Positions 10,275 through 22,052 of a stretch of DNA of 64,000 nt are shown here, in pieces (the first letter of the stretch is position 1; every line of letters starts with the position of its first letter). The position numbers and the translations under genes were made by a program. The notes under the pieces were generated by a model. The model ran no database searches. It saw only the letters and a program-made list of their open reading frames with translations, and was not told the origin of the DNA. This DNA is from Erythroxylum novogranatense (taxonomy: Eukaryota; Streptophyta; Magnoliopsida; Malpighiales; Erythroxylaceae), in the NCBI GenBank assembly GCA_029891385.1, contig CM057230.1, positions 32,257,402 through 32,321,401 on the forward strand. The letters run 5' to 3'.

Positions 10275-11206
10275 ACCGGTATTGAGATCGATCTGTGGTT
10301 GAGGCCGAGCTGTGGTCCCAAAGATCCTGTCTTGGCGACCCGGCCGATCGATGGTGAAGTCGATCGATGGTTCCGAGGATCGTCTTAATAACCTGGTCGA
10401 TCCGTTGGACGAGGTCGAGCTATGGTCCCAAGGATCTTGCCTTGGCGACTGACCGACCGTAGCGATCGATGGTTCCGAGGATCGTCTCGGTAACCTGGTC
10501 GATCTGTCGGGCGACCGATCGACCGTAGTCGATCGATGGCGAATTCGATCGATGGTTCCAAGGATCGTCTCAGTAACCTAGTCGATCTGTCGGGCGACCG
10601 ATCGACCGTAGTCGATAGATGGCGAAGTCGATCAATGGTTCTGAGGATCATCTCGATAACTTGGTCGATCTGTCGGGCGAGGCCGAGCTATGGTCCCAAG
10701 GATCTTGCCTTGGCGACCGACCGACCGTAGTCGATCTATGGAGATATCGAGGGAGGGTCCCATGGATCTTGTCTTGGCGACCCGACCGACCGTAGTCGAT
10801 CTATGGAGATGGCGAGCGAGGGTCCCAAGGATCTTGTCTTGGCGACCCGACCGACCGTAGTCGATCTATGAAGATATCGAGCGAGGGTCCCAAGGATCTT
10901 GTCTTGGCGACCCGACCGACCGTAGTAGATCTATGGAGGTGGCGAGCGAGGGTCCCAAGGATCTTATCTTGGCGACCCGACCGACCGTAGTAGATCTATG
11001 GAGGTGGCGAGCGAGAGTCCCAAGGATCTTGTCTTGGCGACCTGACCGACCGTAGTCGATCTATGGAGGTGGCGAGCGAGGGTCCCAAGGAACTTGTCTT
11101 GACGACCCGACCGACCATAGTCGATCTATGGAGATGGCGAGCGAGGGTCCCAAGGATCTTGTCTTGGCGACCCGACCGACCGTAGTCGATCTATGGAGAT
11201 GGCGAG
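10275..11206. repeat. Tandem array in the Tat 3' region: 83-bp then 65-bp units
   Basis: From 10741 to 11195 there are seven 65-bp units, starting at 10741, 10806, 10871, 10936, 11001, 11066 and 11131. Each carries ggtcccaaggatcttgtctt and ends gtcgatctatg with few differences. To the left, a related but different unit recurs every 83 bp (ggttcc at 10471 and 10554, ggttct at 10637), with a 102-bp interval before that. The two unit types share the gaccgaccgtagtcgat core. The array lies between the integrase stop (11403) and the antisense gene. Tandem repeats here are known for Tat-lineage elements and can seed genomic satellites. Confidence 0.92.
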
Positions 11207-11402
11207 TGATGACTGATTGGATTTTCTACTCTTTGCCACATATAATGTAACTTTTTATTGCCAAGAAATCTGAAAACTCCTTTATTGATGATAACGAGGG
11301 CGTGGCCCGTTAAAAAACCTGCCTGGCAGGGACAGGAAAAAGGTACCCATAAGTGTTGTACAAAAACATTATTGAACAAACATTGATCAAAATAAGACTT
11401 AT
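11207..11402. other. Tat 3' untranslated spacer
   Basis: Non-coding sequence between the integrase stop and the tandem array. An AATAAA-like stretch occurs on the minus strand near 11282-11290. No gene was seen. Confidence 0.5.
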
Positions 11403-11826
11403 CTATTGGTAGAACGCCTTTAGGTTTCGGGAGTTCCACGGCCTTGGTAGAATTTTCCCATTTGCATCGCGGAGGATGTAAGAGCCATGCCCGGCTTGCT
11501 TGATCACTCGATATGATCCTTCCCACACCTGTCCGAGCTTTCCAGGATGCTTCCCGACCGCCTTCGTAGGACATACCCGCCTATCTTTACATCGCTCGAC
11601 TTTACCCTTCGGTTGTAGAACTTGGTCGCTTTTGCTGATAGCTTGAGCAATGGTGCGCTTTTTCTATCTTCACCGAGGAGAACGAGTTCGCTCATGGGCT
11701 TCATCATTCCGTTTTTCTTCATAGCCCGACACCCTTTGATTATGCAATGCCACCTCTACTGGAACTAGGGCTTCTGCCCCGAAGGTCATCCTGAACGGTG
11801 TTTCCCCTGTGGCTCCGTTCGGTGTG
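11403..11826 (-). pseudogene. Tat integrase, C-terminal part
   Basis: Downstream half of the Tat integrase, cut off from its core by the Athila insertion at 11827. Minus-strand reading starts with a TPNGATGETPF-type stretch immediately at the insertion edge. It then shows a frameshift near 11650-11690, then FYNRRVKSSDVKIGGYVLRR, then the typical C-terminal HPGKLGQVWEGSYRV and LPRPWNSRNL motifs, and ends at the TAG of 11403-11405. This domain binds DNA non-specifically during integration of the cDNA. The lack of any loss at the split shows the two halves were one gene. Confidence 0.85.
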
Positions 11827-13340
11827 TGATAGGATTGAAATATCTTATATTTTCTTATGCATTTACATGTGATTTCAATCCTATTTTGTTAGATAAAATG
11901 CTCAATTTGTGTTGACTATTGGGTTAGATTTATTGATAAATTTTTTAGAACAAAAAGATGATTTAAAAAAAAAACAAATTGGAGCACATTTCTTGTTTCA
12001 TATTAAAGGCATGAAAAAAAAGGACAAATGGTAATGCTACTGGTTTCACATGGCGTTGTTGCGTTCTTGACATTACGAATGAGGAACGCAAAGACGCTGC
12101 GTTTAACGCAGCGTGCGCTGCAATATGCTGTGCGTTTTTACAACGCACAGCACACAACACAAAGGAAGAGAGGGTTTTTAACGTGGGAGTTTTTAATTGT
12201 CCCATCACGCCTACAAATGATGACAAGGAGAATAAAGGTCGCGGAAAACAATAAGAAGCAAGTTGATTTGGACGCCGGTCGTTGGTAAAGGAGAATAGTG
12301 TGCGCGCAGAACACGACTATAGGGTTTAACGAGGGCTGATTTTTTCATTGTTAAAAAACACAGCATACCATGTGAACAAAGGAGACGGCGCGGACGTGGA
12401 GAAGCAAGTTCACGCAGAAGAAAACAACGAAGAGCAAAAGATATGGAGCTGCCAAGATTAATTAATCTTCCATTTTAGCTGTCCACCGTGAGTATTATTA
12501 ATGCAATATATATATGACTCATTGTTGGAGCATGAAACTGAAGATGGCTAGCTAACTTCCCGACACCGGTTCAATGGGGATATCGACGCCAAGTTACGGT
12601 TAAGCTAATTTCGTCATTCTAAAGTCATGATTTATTTTCGGATTGTTGTGTTGTTGGTATTGATTTTAATGATTTTGGAATTAACGATCTTGATAGATTA
12701 TTTTGATCGTTTTTCTCGAACCTATTGCTAAAATATTGATTGTAATCCGTAATTGTTACTTTTGATATTTGTGAGTGGCTTCTAACGATCGTTAATCGTT
12801 AAGAACAACATAACTTAGGTTAGATAACCCGAGCTTGTGAGGTTACTGCCTATATTGATCGTTTTCCAATTCATAATGCAACTGCCAAATTAAATCTAGA
12901 GATCGTATCATAGGTTATTCGGTGGTTAGGTTTAATCAATGATCGTATCTTGATTAAATTCAATTTAAGGGAAAACCGAGATTGGTAGAGTATTCTATAA
13001 GTCTCAGATCAATGGTCCGAAAAGAATTGTTAAGGCTTTAGAATGAAGAAATATGCTTGACTGTGCTTTGGCCGAGATTGATCCTAGAACCGGACCTTAC
13101 TTATACTCGACACATTTCTCATTTTTGATTGTTTGTTTTAATTTGTTTTCGATAGTTTAATTTTACTTTAATTTTCTAAATTGTTCAAAAACCAAACCCC
13201 CCCACCCCATATACTTTTCTTGCATCAATTATTTTCAGTACAAAAATTAACTGAACATTCCCTGTGGATTCGATCCCGACTTACCACAACTACAAAATTT
13301 TAGTGTGCAGAGTCAGGTAAATTTTGCAGTGCACTCGACA
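11827..13340 (+). repeat. 5' LTR of the Athila element
   Basis: Near-identical over most of its length to 20509-22052. Differences cluster in a CG-rich part (12045-12165) full of acgcagcg-type words. A TATA-like aatatatatatgactc sits at about 12503-12518. Confidence 0.9.
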
Positions 13341-13356
13341 CGCACTGTCAAAATTT

Positions 13357-13374
13357 TGGCGCCGTTGCTGGGGA
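13357..13374 (+). promoter_or_regulatory. Athila primer-binding site
   Basis: TGGCGCCGTTGCTGGGGA lies 16 bases after the LTR end. It matches the known Athila PBS, complementary to the 3' end of plant tRNA-Asp, with one difference from the usual GCCGGGGA ending. Confidence 0.88.
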
Positions 13375-13488
13375 GTGTGGTAGTTTAATTTTTGCATTTG
13401 ATTTTAGTTGGTGTTTTGTGAATATATTTGTTTATACTCATACTTTTTTATTACTTGTTAATTTTTAATTGTCCATTAGTTTTGGTGC

Positions 13489-15247
13489 ATGGTAGTGACC
13501 AGATCTCTTCGTAGAGAAAGTGAGCAATTTGATCCGGAGATCGAGAGAACATTGCGGAGATTACGTAGAAAAGCAAGGTCAACTTTGGTGAACGAATTGG
13601 AAGCAGAATATGTAGAAATAATGGCAAATCCGAGAACTCTGAGGGAGTTGGTTGCACCCGATTTAACTCATAGACCATTATGCATAACATTTCCAAATTT
13701 TGCTGAACATGTTACTTTAGAGTTAAAGTCTGGATTAATTCATTTATTGCCTAACTTCCATGGCCTTGCAGGTGAGGATGCACATAAGCATCTGAAGGAA
13801 CTTGATGTGGTGTGTTTGAGCATGAAGCCTCACGGGGTGACGGACGAGCAGATCATATTAAGGGCTTTTCCATTCTAACTTAAAGATGCAAAGAAAAGAT
13901 TGGCTATTTGATTTGCTCGCGGAAGTGTGAACACTTGGTTGGAGATGAAGAGGTTGTTTTGGAAAAATATTTTCCGGCCTCAAAGACAGCAAGTATTCGG
14001 AAGGAGATATACGGTATCAAGCAACACAATGGGGAGTCTCTTTATGAATACTGGGAGCGATTTAAGAAGCTGTGTGCCAGTTGCCCACATCATAACATAC
14101 CGGAACAACTTCTCATCCGATATTTTTATGAAGGATTGCTGCCAATGGAGAGGAGTTTGGTTGATGCAGCGAGTGGTGGGGCACTTTATGAGAAGACCCC
14201 ATTAAAGCCAGGATATTACTTGAGCGGATGGCGCTAACACTCAAGAATTCAAAGACACTCGAATGATGTTCGACGAGTAAATGAGGTAAGCACTTCATCT
14301 ATTGAACATCGCTAGATGAACTAACATCTTTTGTGAGACAGATCATAGTTGGACAGCACAAGTAAAAGCTATGGATATGTTCAAACACAAGTCATCCAAC
14401 TGACGAGTGCCCAGCTTTGCAAGAAGGGAGTATGGAGCAAGTGAATGCTGCAGGAGGGAACTTCCCAAACCAATACAACCCATACTCGCAGACATATAAC
14501 CCAGGTTGGAGGGACCACCCCAACTTGAGTTATGGAGGGAATCGACAACAAAATTACTTCCAGAATCGCCCGCAAGAACCACCAGGATTTCAACCAAGGC
14601 AACAAGGAGCACAGGGAGCTTCTTCTTCAAGTTCAGGTACATCTTTAGATGATATTTGTAACAAACTTGTTGCTGCCAATTTGCAATTTCAACAGGAGAT
14701 GCAACAACAGTTTCAACAATTTCGACAAGAAATGAAAGCAAGCCAACAGGAAATGAAGGCAAGCCAACAGGAAATGAAGGCAAACCAGCAGAGTACGGAT
14801 TACCAATTGGGTCAATTGGCAGTAAGGCTCAATCGCTTAGAATCGCAAGGAGGAGGAAAATTGTCATCCCAACCCGAGGTGAATCCGAAGAATGTCAGTG
14901 CTATAACCTTGAGAAGCGGAAGGGAGATTGTAGATCCCAAAAGAACCCCAGCAAAGATTGCTACCGAGGAAGAGATTGAGAGGGAATTGGAGAAGGAAGA
15001 AAATCCATCATCAAGTACACAGGTAAATATCAAGGGTCCCAATATTGTTAAAACTAACCCTCCACCTTTTCCGAGCAGGTTAGCGAGACCAAACAAGGAG
15101 GACAAGGATAAGGAGATATTGGAGACTTTCCGAAAGGTAGAAGTCAACATACCTTTACTCGAAGCAATCAAGCAAGTGCCAAGGTATGCCAAATTTCTCA
15201 AAGAACTATGTACACAAAAGAGGAAATTGAGGGGTGATGATGGGTGA
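13489..15247 (+). pseudogene. Athila gag
   Basis: Gag of the nested element, starting MVVTRSLRRESEQFDPEIERT at 13489. The first block (to 13878) ends at a stop, and the following block (about 13908-14237) carries the retrotransposon gag core (YEYWERFKKLCASCPHH, LIRYFYEGL). After another break the frame 14417-15247 holds a Gln-rich tail with repeated QQEMKA units near 14725-14785 and an ITLRSGREIVDP motif that marks the gag-protease junction in this lineage. At least two stops and two frame changes separate the blocks, so gag is not functional in this copy. Confidence 0.85.
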
Positions 15248-16061
15248 GAATGTATCGACAGTATTCAGAAAGAAGATGCCTCCAAAATGCCAAGATCCAG
15301 GTATGTTCACTATCCCATGCAAAATTGGCAATACTGTGATCAGTAGAGCAATGTTAGATTTGGGTGCGTCTATTAATGTGATGCCTCATTCGATTTATGC
15401 TTCTTTAAATTTTGGCCCTTTGAAAAGAACGAATGTAGTCATCCAATTGGCTGATCGCACTAATGCTTATCTTGATGGAGTGGTTGAGGATGTTTTGGTG
15501 CAGGTGAATGAGTTAGTCTTCCCTGGAGATTTTTATGTTGTGGATATGAATGATGGCACCTCATGCAATCCGATACCTATCTTGTTAGGGCGACCATTCC
15601 TTAATACAGCTCAAACTAAGATAGATGTTCGTAAAGGCACCCTCACAATGGAATTTGATGGGGAAGTAATTCAATTCAATATTTTTTATGCCATGAAACA
15701 TCCTCCTGATGATCATTGTGTTTTTTCTGTTGATGTGATCGATCCTTTGGTGCATGAAATGTTTAAATTAAGTTACATGGATCATCTGGCAATAGCTTTA
15801 ACCGAGGATATGGAAGTAGAAGCCAACACTGATGTTGAGATGGGAGAGGAGCTTGTGGAAATGACAGCTGCCTTGGACTCATTAGAGAGCTTTTCAAAAA
15901 GGTATGATCTGGCTTCTATTCAAATACCTGAAGCTTACAAGAAGTTGTTACCTTCTGATGTGCAGGCCCCAGAATTAGAATTGAAGCCACTCCCTACACA
16001 TCTGAAGTATGCCTATTTGGGAGATAAGCAGACTCTCCTCGTTATCATTTCGCGAAATTGA
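15234..16061 (+). pseudogene. Athila aspartic protease domain
   Basis: An open 275-residue block with the lineage-typical protease start PPKCQDPGMFTIPCKIG and active-site region MLDLGASINVMP (D-L-G in place of D-T/S-G, usual for Athila), then PILLGRPFLNTA. The enzyme cleaves the gag-pol polyprotein. It overlaps the end of the gag block by 14 bases in another frame. Its 3' end enters the linker to RT (KYAYLGDKQTLLVII) and then hits a stop after a frameshift. Confidence 0.85.
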
Positions 16062-17490
16062 CTTCAATTCAAGAGAGAGGCTGATTCAATGCCGAGGGAG
16101 CATAAGAAGGCCATCGGTGGACCATTGCGGATATCCAAGGATAAGCCCTTCCATATGCATGCATCGCGATTTTATTGGAGGATGATGCAAAATCTACAAG
16201 GCAAGCTCAACGAGGCTGAATCCTCCAATGATGGAAGTTGTGAAGAAGGAGGTCCCAAGCTTCTCGATGGGGTAATCTACCCGATATCCGACGAGAAGTG
16301 GGTAAGTCTGCTCAGTGGTTCCAAAGAAACTGGAATCACCGTTGTCAAAAACGAGGAAGGTGAGTTGATTCCCACCCGAGTGCAAACCGGTGGCAGTATG
16401 TATTGATTATCGAAAGTTAAATGTCGCTACTCAGAAAGATCACTTCCCCTTCCTTTATTGATCAAATGCTTGAGAGATTGGCTGGTTATGACTTTTATTG
16501 CTTTTAGATGGCTTTTCGTGTTATCTTCAAATTCGATCACACCGAAGATCGAGAGAAGACCACGCTCACATGCCCATTCGGTACATTTGCCTCTGAAGGA
16601 TGTCATTCGGGTTGTAACGACCGCCACGCTCCAAAGGTGTATGGTAAGCATTTTTTCTGAATATGTTGAGAAGATTATTGAGGTATTCATGGACGATTTT
16701 AGTGTGTATGGATCTTCTTTTGATGAATGTCTTGAGAATCTTGCCATTATTTTGGAACGATGCATAGAAACTAACCTTGTGTTGAACTGCTAAAAATGTC
16801 ACTTTATGGTGGATCAAGGTATAGTTTTAGGCCATGTGATATCTGCTAAAGGTATTGAAGTTGATAAGTCTAAAGTTGATATCATTTCTTCTTTACCTTA
16901 CCCCTCTACTGTGAGGGAAGTGCGTTCTTTTTTGGGGCATGCAGGTTTTTACCGAAGGTTCATTAAGGACTTTTCGAAGATAGCCTCGCCATTATGCAAG
17001 CTTCTTCAACAAGATGTCCCCTTCGAGTTTGACGAGAGGTGTAAAGATGCATTCAACAAACTTAAGAAGCTTCTAACGTCCCCACCAGTGATTAGACCAC
17101 CAGATTGGAACCTCCCATTCGAGATCATGTGTGATGCGAGCGATTACGCGATGGGGGCAGTTCTAGGGCAAAGAGTGGGAAGAGCTTTGCATGCCATTTA
17201 TTAGGCTTCAAAGACTTTGAATCCAGCTCAATTGCATTATTCCACTACTGAAAAAGAATTGTTATCTGTCGTTTTTGCTTTAGAAAAATTTCGATCGTAT
17301 TTGCTTGGTGCTAAAGTGATTGTTTACTCTGATCATGCAGCTTTACGATACTTGCTTACAAAGAAAGAAGCAAAACCGAGGCTGATCAGATGGATTCTCT
17401 TCCTATAGGAATTCGATTTGGAGATTAGGGATAAGAAGGGGGCAGAAAATGTGGTGGCGGATCATCTCAGTCGATTGATAAAGGAAGAAG
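16062..17490 (+). pseudogene. Athila reverse transcriptase and RNase H
   Basis: RT is recognised in pieces: GVIYPISDEKWVS and GITVVKNEEGELIPTRVQTG (16089-16400), then a shifted DYRKLNVATQKDHFPF segment. The catalytic FMDDFSVYGSS follows at about 16689-16720, in the 16458-16793 frame. Then comes GIVLGHVISAKGIEVD (16818 on), which leads into VREVRSFLGHAGFYRRFI. RNase H follows (FEIMCDASDYAMGAVLGQ, near 17120) with a stop at about 17203, then [20 protein letters not shown] and [12 protein letters not shown]. Some central RT is missing or scrambled by small indels. Several stops make this dead. Confidence 0.85.
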
Positions 17491-18846
17491 ATGATATCCC
17501 TTTACGAGAAAGTTTTCCAGATGAGCAATTATTTTCTGTCGATGCGACACCACCATGGTATGCAGACATTGTCAATTTTTTAGTAACTAATGAATTACCT
17601 GTTGGTTTGTCTAAGGCTCAGAGGGATAAGCTACGAAGTGAAGCGAAGTACTATGTTTGGGATGACCCCTATCTTTGGAGGCATTGTGCAGATCAAGTCA
17701 TCAGAAGGTGTGTACCAAAAAATGAATCGTCATCAATTTTAGCCTTCTACCATTCGTACGCATGCGGAGGACATTTTGGAGTAAAACGGACAGCTCAAAA
17801 AGTTTTAGAGAGTGGCTTCTACTGGCCAACATTGTTCAAAGATGCATATATCTTCTGCAAATCCTGTGATAGATGCCAACGGTCAGGTAACCTGTCCCGT
17901 AAGGATCAAATGCCACAAACTCCTTTGCTTTTCTGTGAAATCTTTGACGTTTGGGGCATTGATTTTATGGGACCTTTCCCTCCATCTTTTGGCTTTACTT
18001 ATATATTGCTTGCGGTTGATTATGTTTCTAAATGGGTGGAAGCAAAAGCCACTAGGACTAACGATGCCAAGGTTGTTGCAGATTTTGTTAAGGCTAACAT
18101 TCTTTCCGAGTTCGGATACCAAAGGCCATTGTTAGCGATAGAGGAACCCACTGCAGCAGGTGATGGAAGCAATGTTCAGAAAATATCACATCACGCATAA
18201 AGTTTCTACTGCTTACCATCCCCAAACCAACGGACAAGCCGAAGTCTCGAATCGGGAAATCAAGTTAATCCTGGAGAAAACTGTGCAACCCAATAGGAAG
18301 GATTGGAGCATAAGACTGGAAGACGCATTGTGGGCCTACCAGACAGCTTACAAAACCCCAATTGGCATGTCGCCGTACGGGCTAGTGTTTGGGAAGCCAT
18401 GTCATCTTCCAGTGGAGTTACAACATAAAGCATTTTGGGCCATCAAAAGATGCAACATGCACTTGGATGATGCAGGAGTGCATAGGAAGCTGCAGCTTCA
18501 GGAATTGGAAGAAATAAGGAACGAGTCCTATCAAAATGCAGTGATATATAAGGATAGGACGAAAGCTTTTCATGATAAGATGATTCCGAGGAAGAGTTTC
18601 TCAGTGGGCCAGAAAGTGTTACTATATCATTCCAAACTCAAGCTCTTTCCTGGTAAGTTGCGTTCCCGTTGGGTAGGTCTATTTGTTATCACTCATGTCT
18701 TTCCTTTTGGTGCAGTGGAGATACGGAGCCTCAAAACTGACAAGACATTTCGAGTGAATGGTCATCGCTTAAAGCCGTATTATGAGGGCTTCAAAAAGGA
18801 GGATTTGGAGGTGTTGATGCTAAAGGATGTGATGGGTGTCACTTAA
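17418..18846 (+). pseudogene. Athila integrase
   Basis: Integrase with its N-terminal zinc-binding region (HSYACGGHFGVKRTAQKV and CKSCDRCQRSGNLSRK), then the core with the first catalytic Asp in WGIDFMGPFPPS. The second catalytic motif is present in the DNA near 18130-18150 but lies in a shifted frame because of small indels. The catalytic Glu is in [13 protein letters not shown] (18230-18265). The second block, 18160-18846, is open and includes the C-terminal domain ([29 protein letters not shown]). The protein would insert element cDNA into the genome. The frame break near 18120-18160 inactivates it. Confidence 0.87.
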
Positions 18847-20508
18847 ATTACACAATTGGAGGTCGAGCCAACGACATTAAACAAAGGAGCTGCTTGGGAG
18901 GCAACCCAAGGGGAGTTAATTTCTGTCTTTTACATTTTTGCTTATGTTATTTTTTGTTAGCTACTCCATTTCTGACATTTGATTTTACATTGAGGACAAT
19001 GCAAATTTTAAGTGTGGGGGTGGGGTACATTAGTTTTGATGCATTTTTTTTAGCTTAATCGTAGTTTACGTGACTTCTTAGGCGGTTTTCAAAATTAAAT
19101 GAACAAAATTCAAAATTTTTCTTGTTTTCTATTGCTTTTAAGATTATTTAGTCATAATTAGAGTGTGAATTGATTAGTAAAATCCATAGCAACTCTAACA
19201 TGTACTTTTGCTCTTGTGATTTATTAATGTGCATTATCTTTAGAAGAGTAGTGACTAATGGTGAACAATGGGTGAGATTTTGAGCCTTAATTGGTGACAC
19301 ATCTATATCAGCCTCATTGTTTTTGATAATGTGTGACCTTCATGACATGTACGTCTTGATTTTGCATTGAATTTCTATTCGAGACCACATTTTATCACAT
19401 GCATTGACATGAATATGATTAGGCATTCTTTGTTTTAAATAGCTACATCGCCAAATGACCTACCTTATTGACATGATTTTCCTTGATAAACCCTTTGAGC
19501 TTTAACATTTCTTTTGTATAAACCACATTTTATGCTTTTAAACTTGACCAAATGTCCTACCCAAGTCATAAAGCTAGTAGAACATTGGTGATTGTTGAGT
19601 TGTGGATGTACAAAATGCTAAGTGGGGGTGTGCATATGAGGGTCATTATAATTTTGGGAAGTTATTTTGTGTCTTATTATTGAAATTCCCATGTTGATGT
19701 AGTTTATTTCAATTTTATAAGAAAGAAAAAAAAGAAAAGAAAAGAAAATGAAAATGAAAAAAAGAAGAAGAAGAAGTTGTTTACAATAATTTTATCAAGG
19801 AAGAATTGCATATGTGTTTAAAAGCTATTATGATTCATGCATCTTCCTAGAGTTGTGATGATTGAGTTATTTGAGTATGTTGAGAATGAGGTTGAGGTTG
19901 CCTTAGAAGGTTCACTCTTGGGATTCTATTGGTATAAATTGTATGAGTGATTCCTTCGGATGTAACATATGCTTTATGTGGTTTGTGTGCGAGAGTTAAA
20001 TGGGGTTGTGAAATAGAAATATTGCATTTGTCATAGCTGACGGTACCTAGTTTTTGATTGAATGTTACTTTTGTTTCACTAGCTTTGATAGCTCTTAAGC
20101 TACTTAACCCAAATATATCTCACCTCACCTTTGCCCACATTACAACCTTGAAAAGTCCTTTGATTCATGATTTTGCATGTGAATTTTAGTGGTGGAGAAA
20201 TGAAATGATATGCAAAGTTGTGGATTGTCATGATTATGAATGGTGTTGAGTATACCCTTGGATATATTTTGATTAAACACATTTTCCAAGTCTACCATTA
20301 GATTGCTCAGTTTTTGAAGATATTGAATGTTAATAAATCATGAGTAAAAGCTTTGAATGTTGAGTTTTTGCTTAGGGTATGAAGGTCATTACTTTTACTT
20401 ATGACTATCTATTCTTAAGAAATGTGGAGAGTGAGTTAAATCTTTGATTTGTGATTTTGATTTTGACGGTTTGCCCGAGGACGGTCAAAGATCAAGTGTG
20501 GGGGTATT
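18847..20508 (+). other. Athila 3' non-coding region with two polypurine tracts
   Basis: There is no env-like open frame between the integrase stop and the 3' LTR. A first purine tract (taagtgtgggggtgggg) lies at about 19009-19025. A second (caagtgtgggggtatt, 20493-20508) abuts the LTR and is the functional PPT. A GAAA-rich low-complexity run lies at about 19720-19775. Confidence 0.7.
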
Positions 20509-22052
20509 TGATAGGATTGAAATATCTTATATTTTCTTATGCATTTACATGTGATTTCAATCCTATTTTGTTAGATAAAATGCTCAATTTGTGTTCAATT
20601 TGTGTTGACTATTGGGTTAGATTTATTGATAAATTTTTTAGACCAAAAAGATGATTTAAAAAAAAACAAATTGGAGCACATTTCTTGTTTCATATTAAAG
20701 GCATGAAAAAAAAGGACAAATGGTAATGCGCTGCGTTTCACGCAGATGTTCTTTGCGTTCTTGACGTTATCAAGGTGAACGCAACATAACCGTTGCGCTT
20801 AACGCAGCGCGCCGCAACGTGAACGCAGCTGCGTCTTTGCATATATGTATGCGTTTTACAACGCACAGCACACAACACAAAGGAAGAGAGGGTTTTTAAC
20901 GTGGGAGTTTTTAATTGTCCCATCGCAGCTACAGTGACAGCAAGGAGAACAGTGTCGGCGTGAAAACAATGAGAAGCAAGTTGATGCTGGACGCTGGTCG
21001 TTGGTAAAGGAGAATAGTGTGCGGCGCAGAACACAGCTATAGGGTTTAACGAGGGCTAATTTTTTTCATTGTTAAAAAAAACACAGCTACAGCTACAGGA
21101 ACGAAGAAGACAGCGCCAGCGTGGAGAAGCAAGTTCACGCAGAAGAAAACAACGAAGAGCAAAAGATATGGAGCTGCCAAGATTAATTAATCTTCCATTT
21201 TAGCTGTCCACCGTGAGTATTATTAATGCAATATATATATGACTCATTGTTGGAGCATGAAACTGAAGATGGCTAGCTAACTTCCCGACACCGGTTCAAT
21301 GGGGATATCGACGCCAAGTTACGGTTAAGCTAATTTTGTCATTCTAAAGTCATGATTTATTTTCGGATTGTTGTGTTGTTGGTATTGATTTTAATGATTT
21401 TGGAATTAATGATCTTGATAGATTATTTTGATCGTTTTTTCTCGAACCTATTGCTAAAATATTGATTGTAATCTGTAATTGTTACTTTTGATATTTGTGA
21501 GTGGCTTCTAACGATCGTTAATCGTTAAGAACAACATAACTTAGGTTAGATAACCCGAGCTTGTGAGGTTACTGCCTATATTGATCGTTTTCCAATTCAT
21601 AATGCAACTGCCAAATTAAATCTAGAGATCGTATCCTAGGTTATTCGGTGGTTAGGTTTAATCAATGATCGTATCTTGATTAAATTCAATTTAAGGGAAA
21701 ACCGAGATTGGTAGAGTATTCTATAAGTCTCAGATCAATAGTCCGAAAAGAATTGTAAAGGCTTTAGAATGAAGAAATATGCTTGACTGTGCTTTGGCCG
21801 AGATTGATCCTAGAACCGGACCTTACTTATACTCGACACATTTCTCATTTTTGATTGTTTGTTTTAATTTGTTTCGATAGTTTAATTTTACTTTAATTTT
21901 CTAAATTGTTCAAAACCAAAACCCCCATATACTTTTCTTGCATCAATTATTTTCAGTACAAAATTAACTGAACATTTCGTGGATTCGATCCCGACTTACC
22001 ACAACTACAAAATTTTAGTGTGCGAGTCGTAAATTTTGCGATTGCACTCGAC
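20509..22052 (+). repeat. 3' LTR of the Athila element
   Basis: Partner of 11827-13340. It begins TGATAGGATTG directly after the PPT and ends near GCACTCGAC. The Tat integrase sequence resumes immediately afterwards. Confidence 0.9.

Larger units (their letters stand above)
11827..22052 (+). mobile_element. Athila-type Ty3/gypsy retrotransposon nested in Tat
   Basis: This is a 10.2-kb plus-strand element with LTRs of about 1.5 kb (11827-13340 and 20509-22052), both beginning TGATAGGATTGAAATATC and ending around GCACTCGAC. The PBS after the first LTR is TGGCGCCGTTGCTGGGGA and the PPT before the second is AAGTGTGGGGGTATT, both standard for Athila. It contains gag, protease, RT, RNase H and integrase with frameshifts and stops, and a 1.6-kb 3' region with no env-like frame. 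It is inserted in the integrase gene of the Tat element. The flanks share TGT but no clean 5-bp duplication is visible. Confidence 0.9.

Noticed and set aside
10385..10730. Arg/Asp-rich frames on both strands
   Set aside because: They are translations of the gatcgatc-rich tandem repeats of the Tat 3' region.
10275..11206. CRISPR-like array
   Set aside because: The units are contiguous with no unique spacers, lie in a plant retrotransposon and have no cas genes nearby. They are ordinary tandem repeats.
18847..20508. Possible env-like gene of Athila
   Set aside because: No frame over 70 residues or signal/membrane pattern is present on the element strand; only non-coding sequence and purine tracts.
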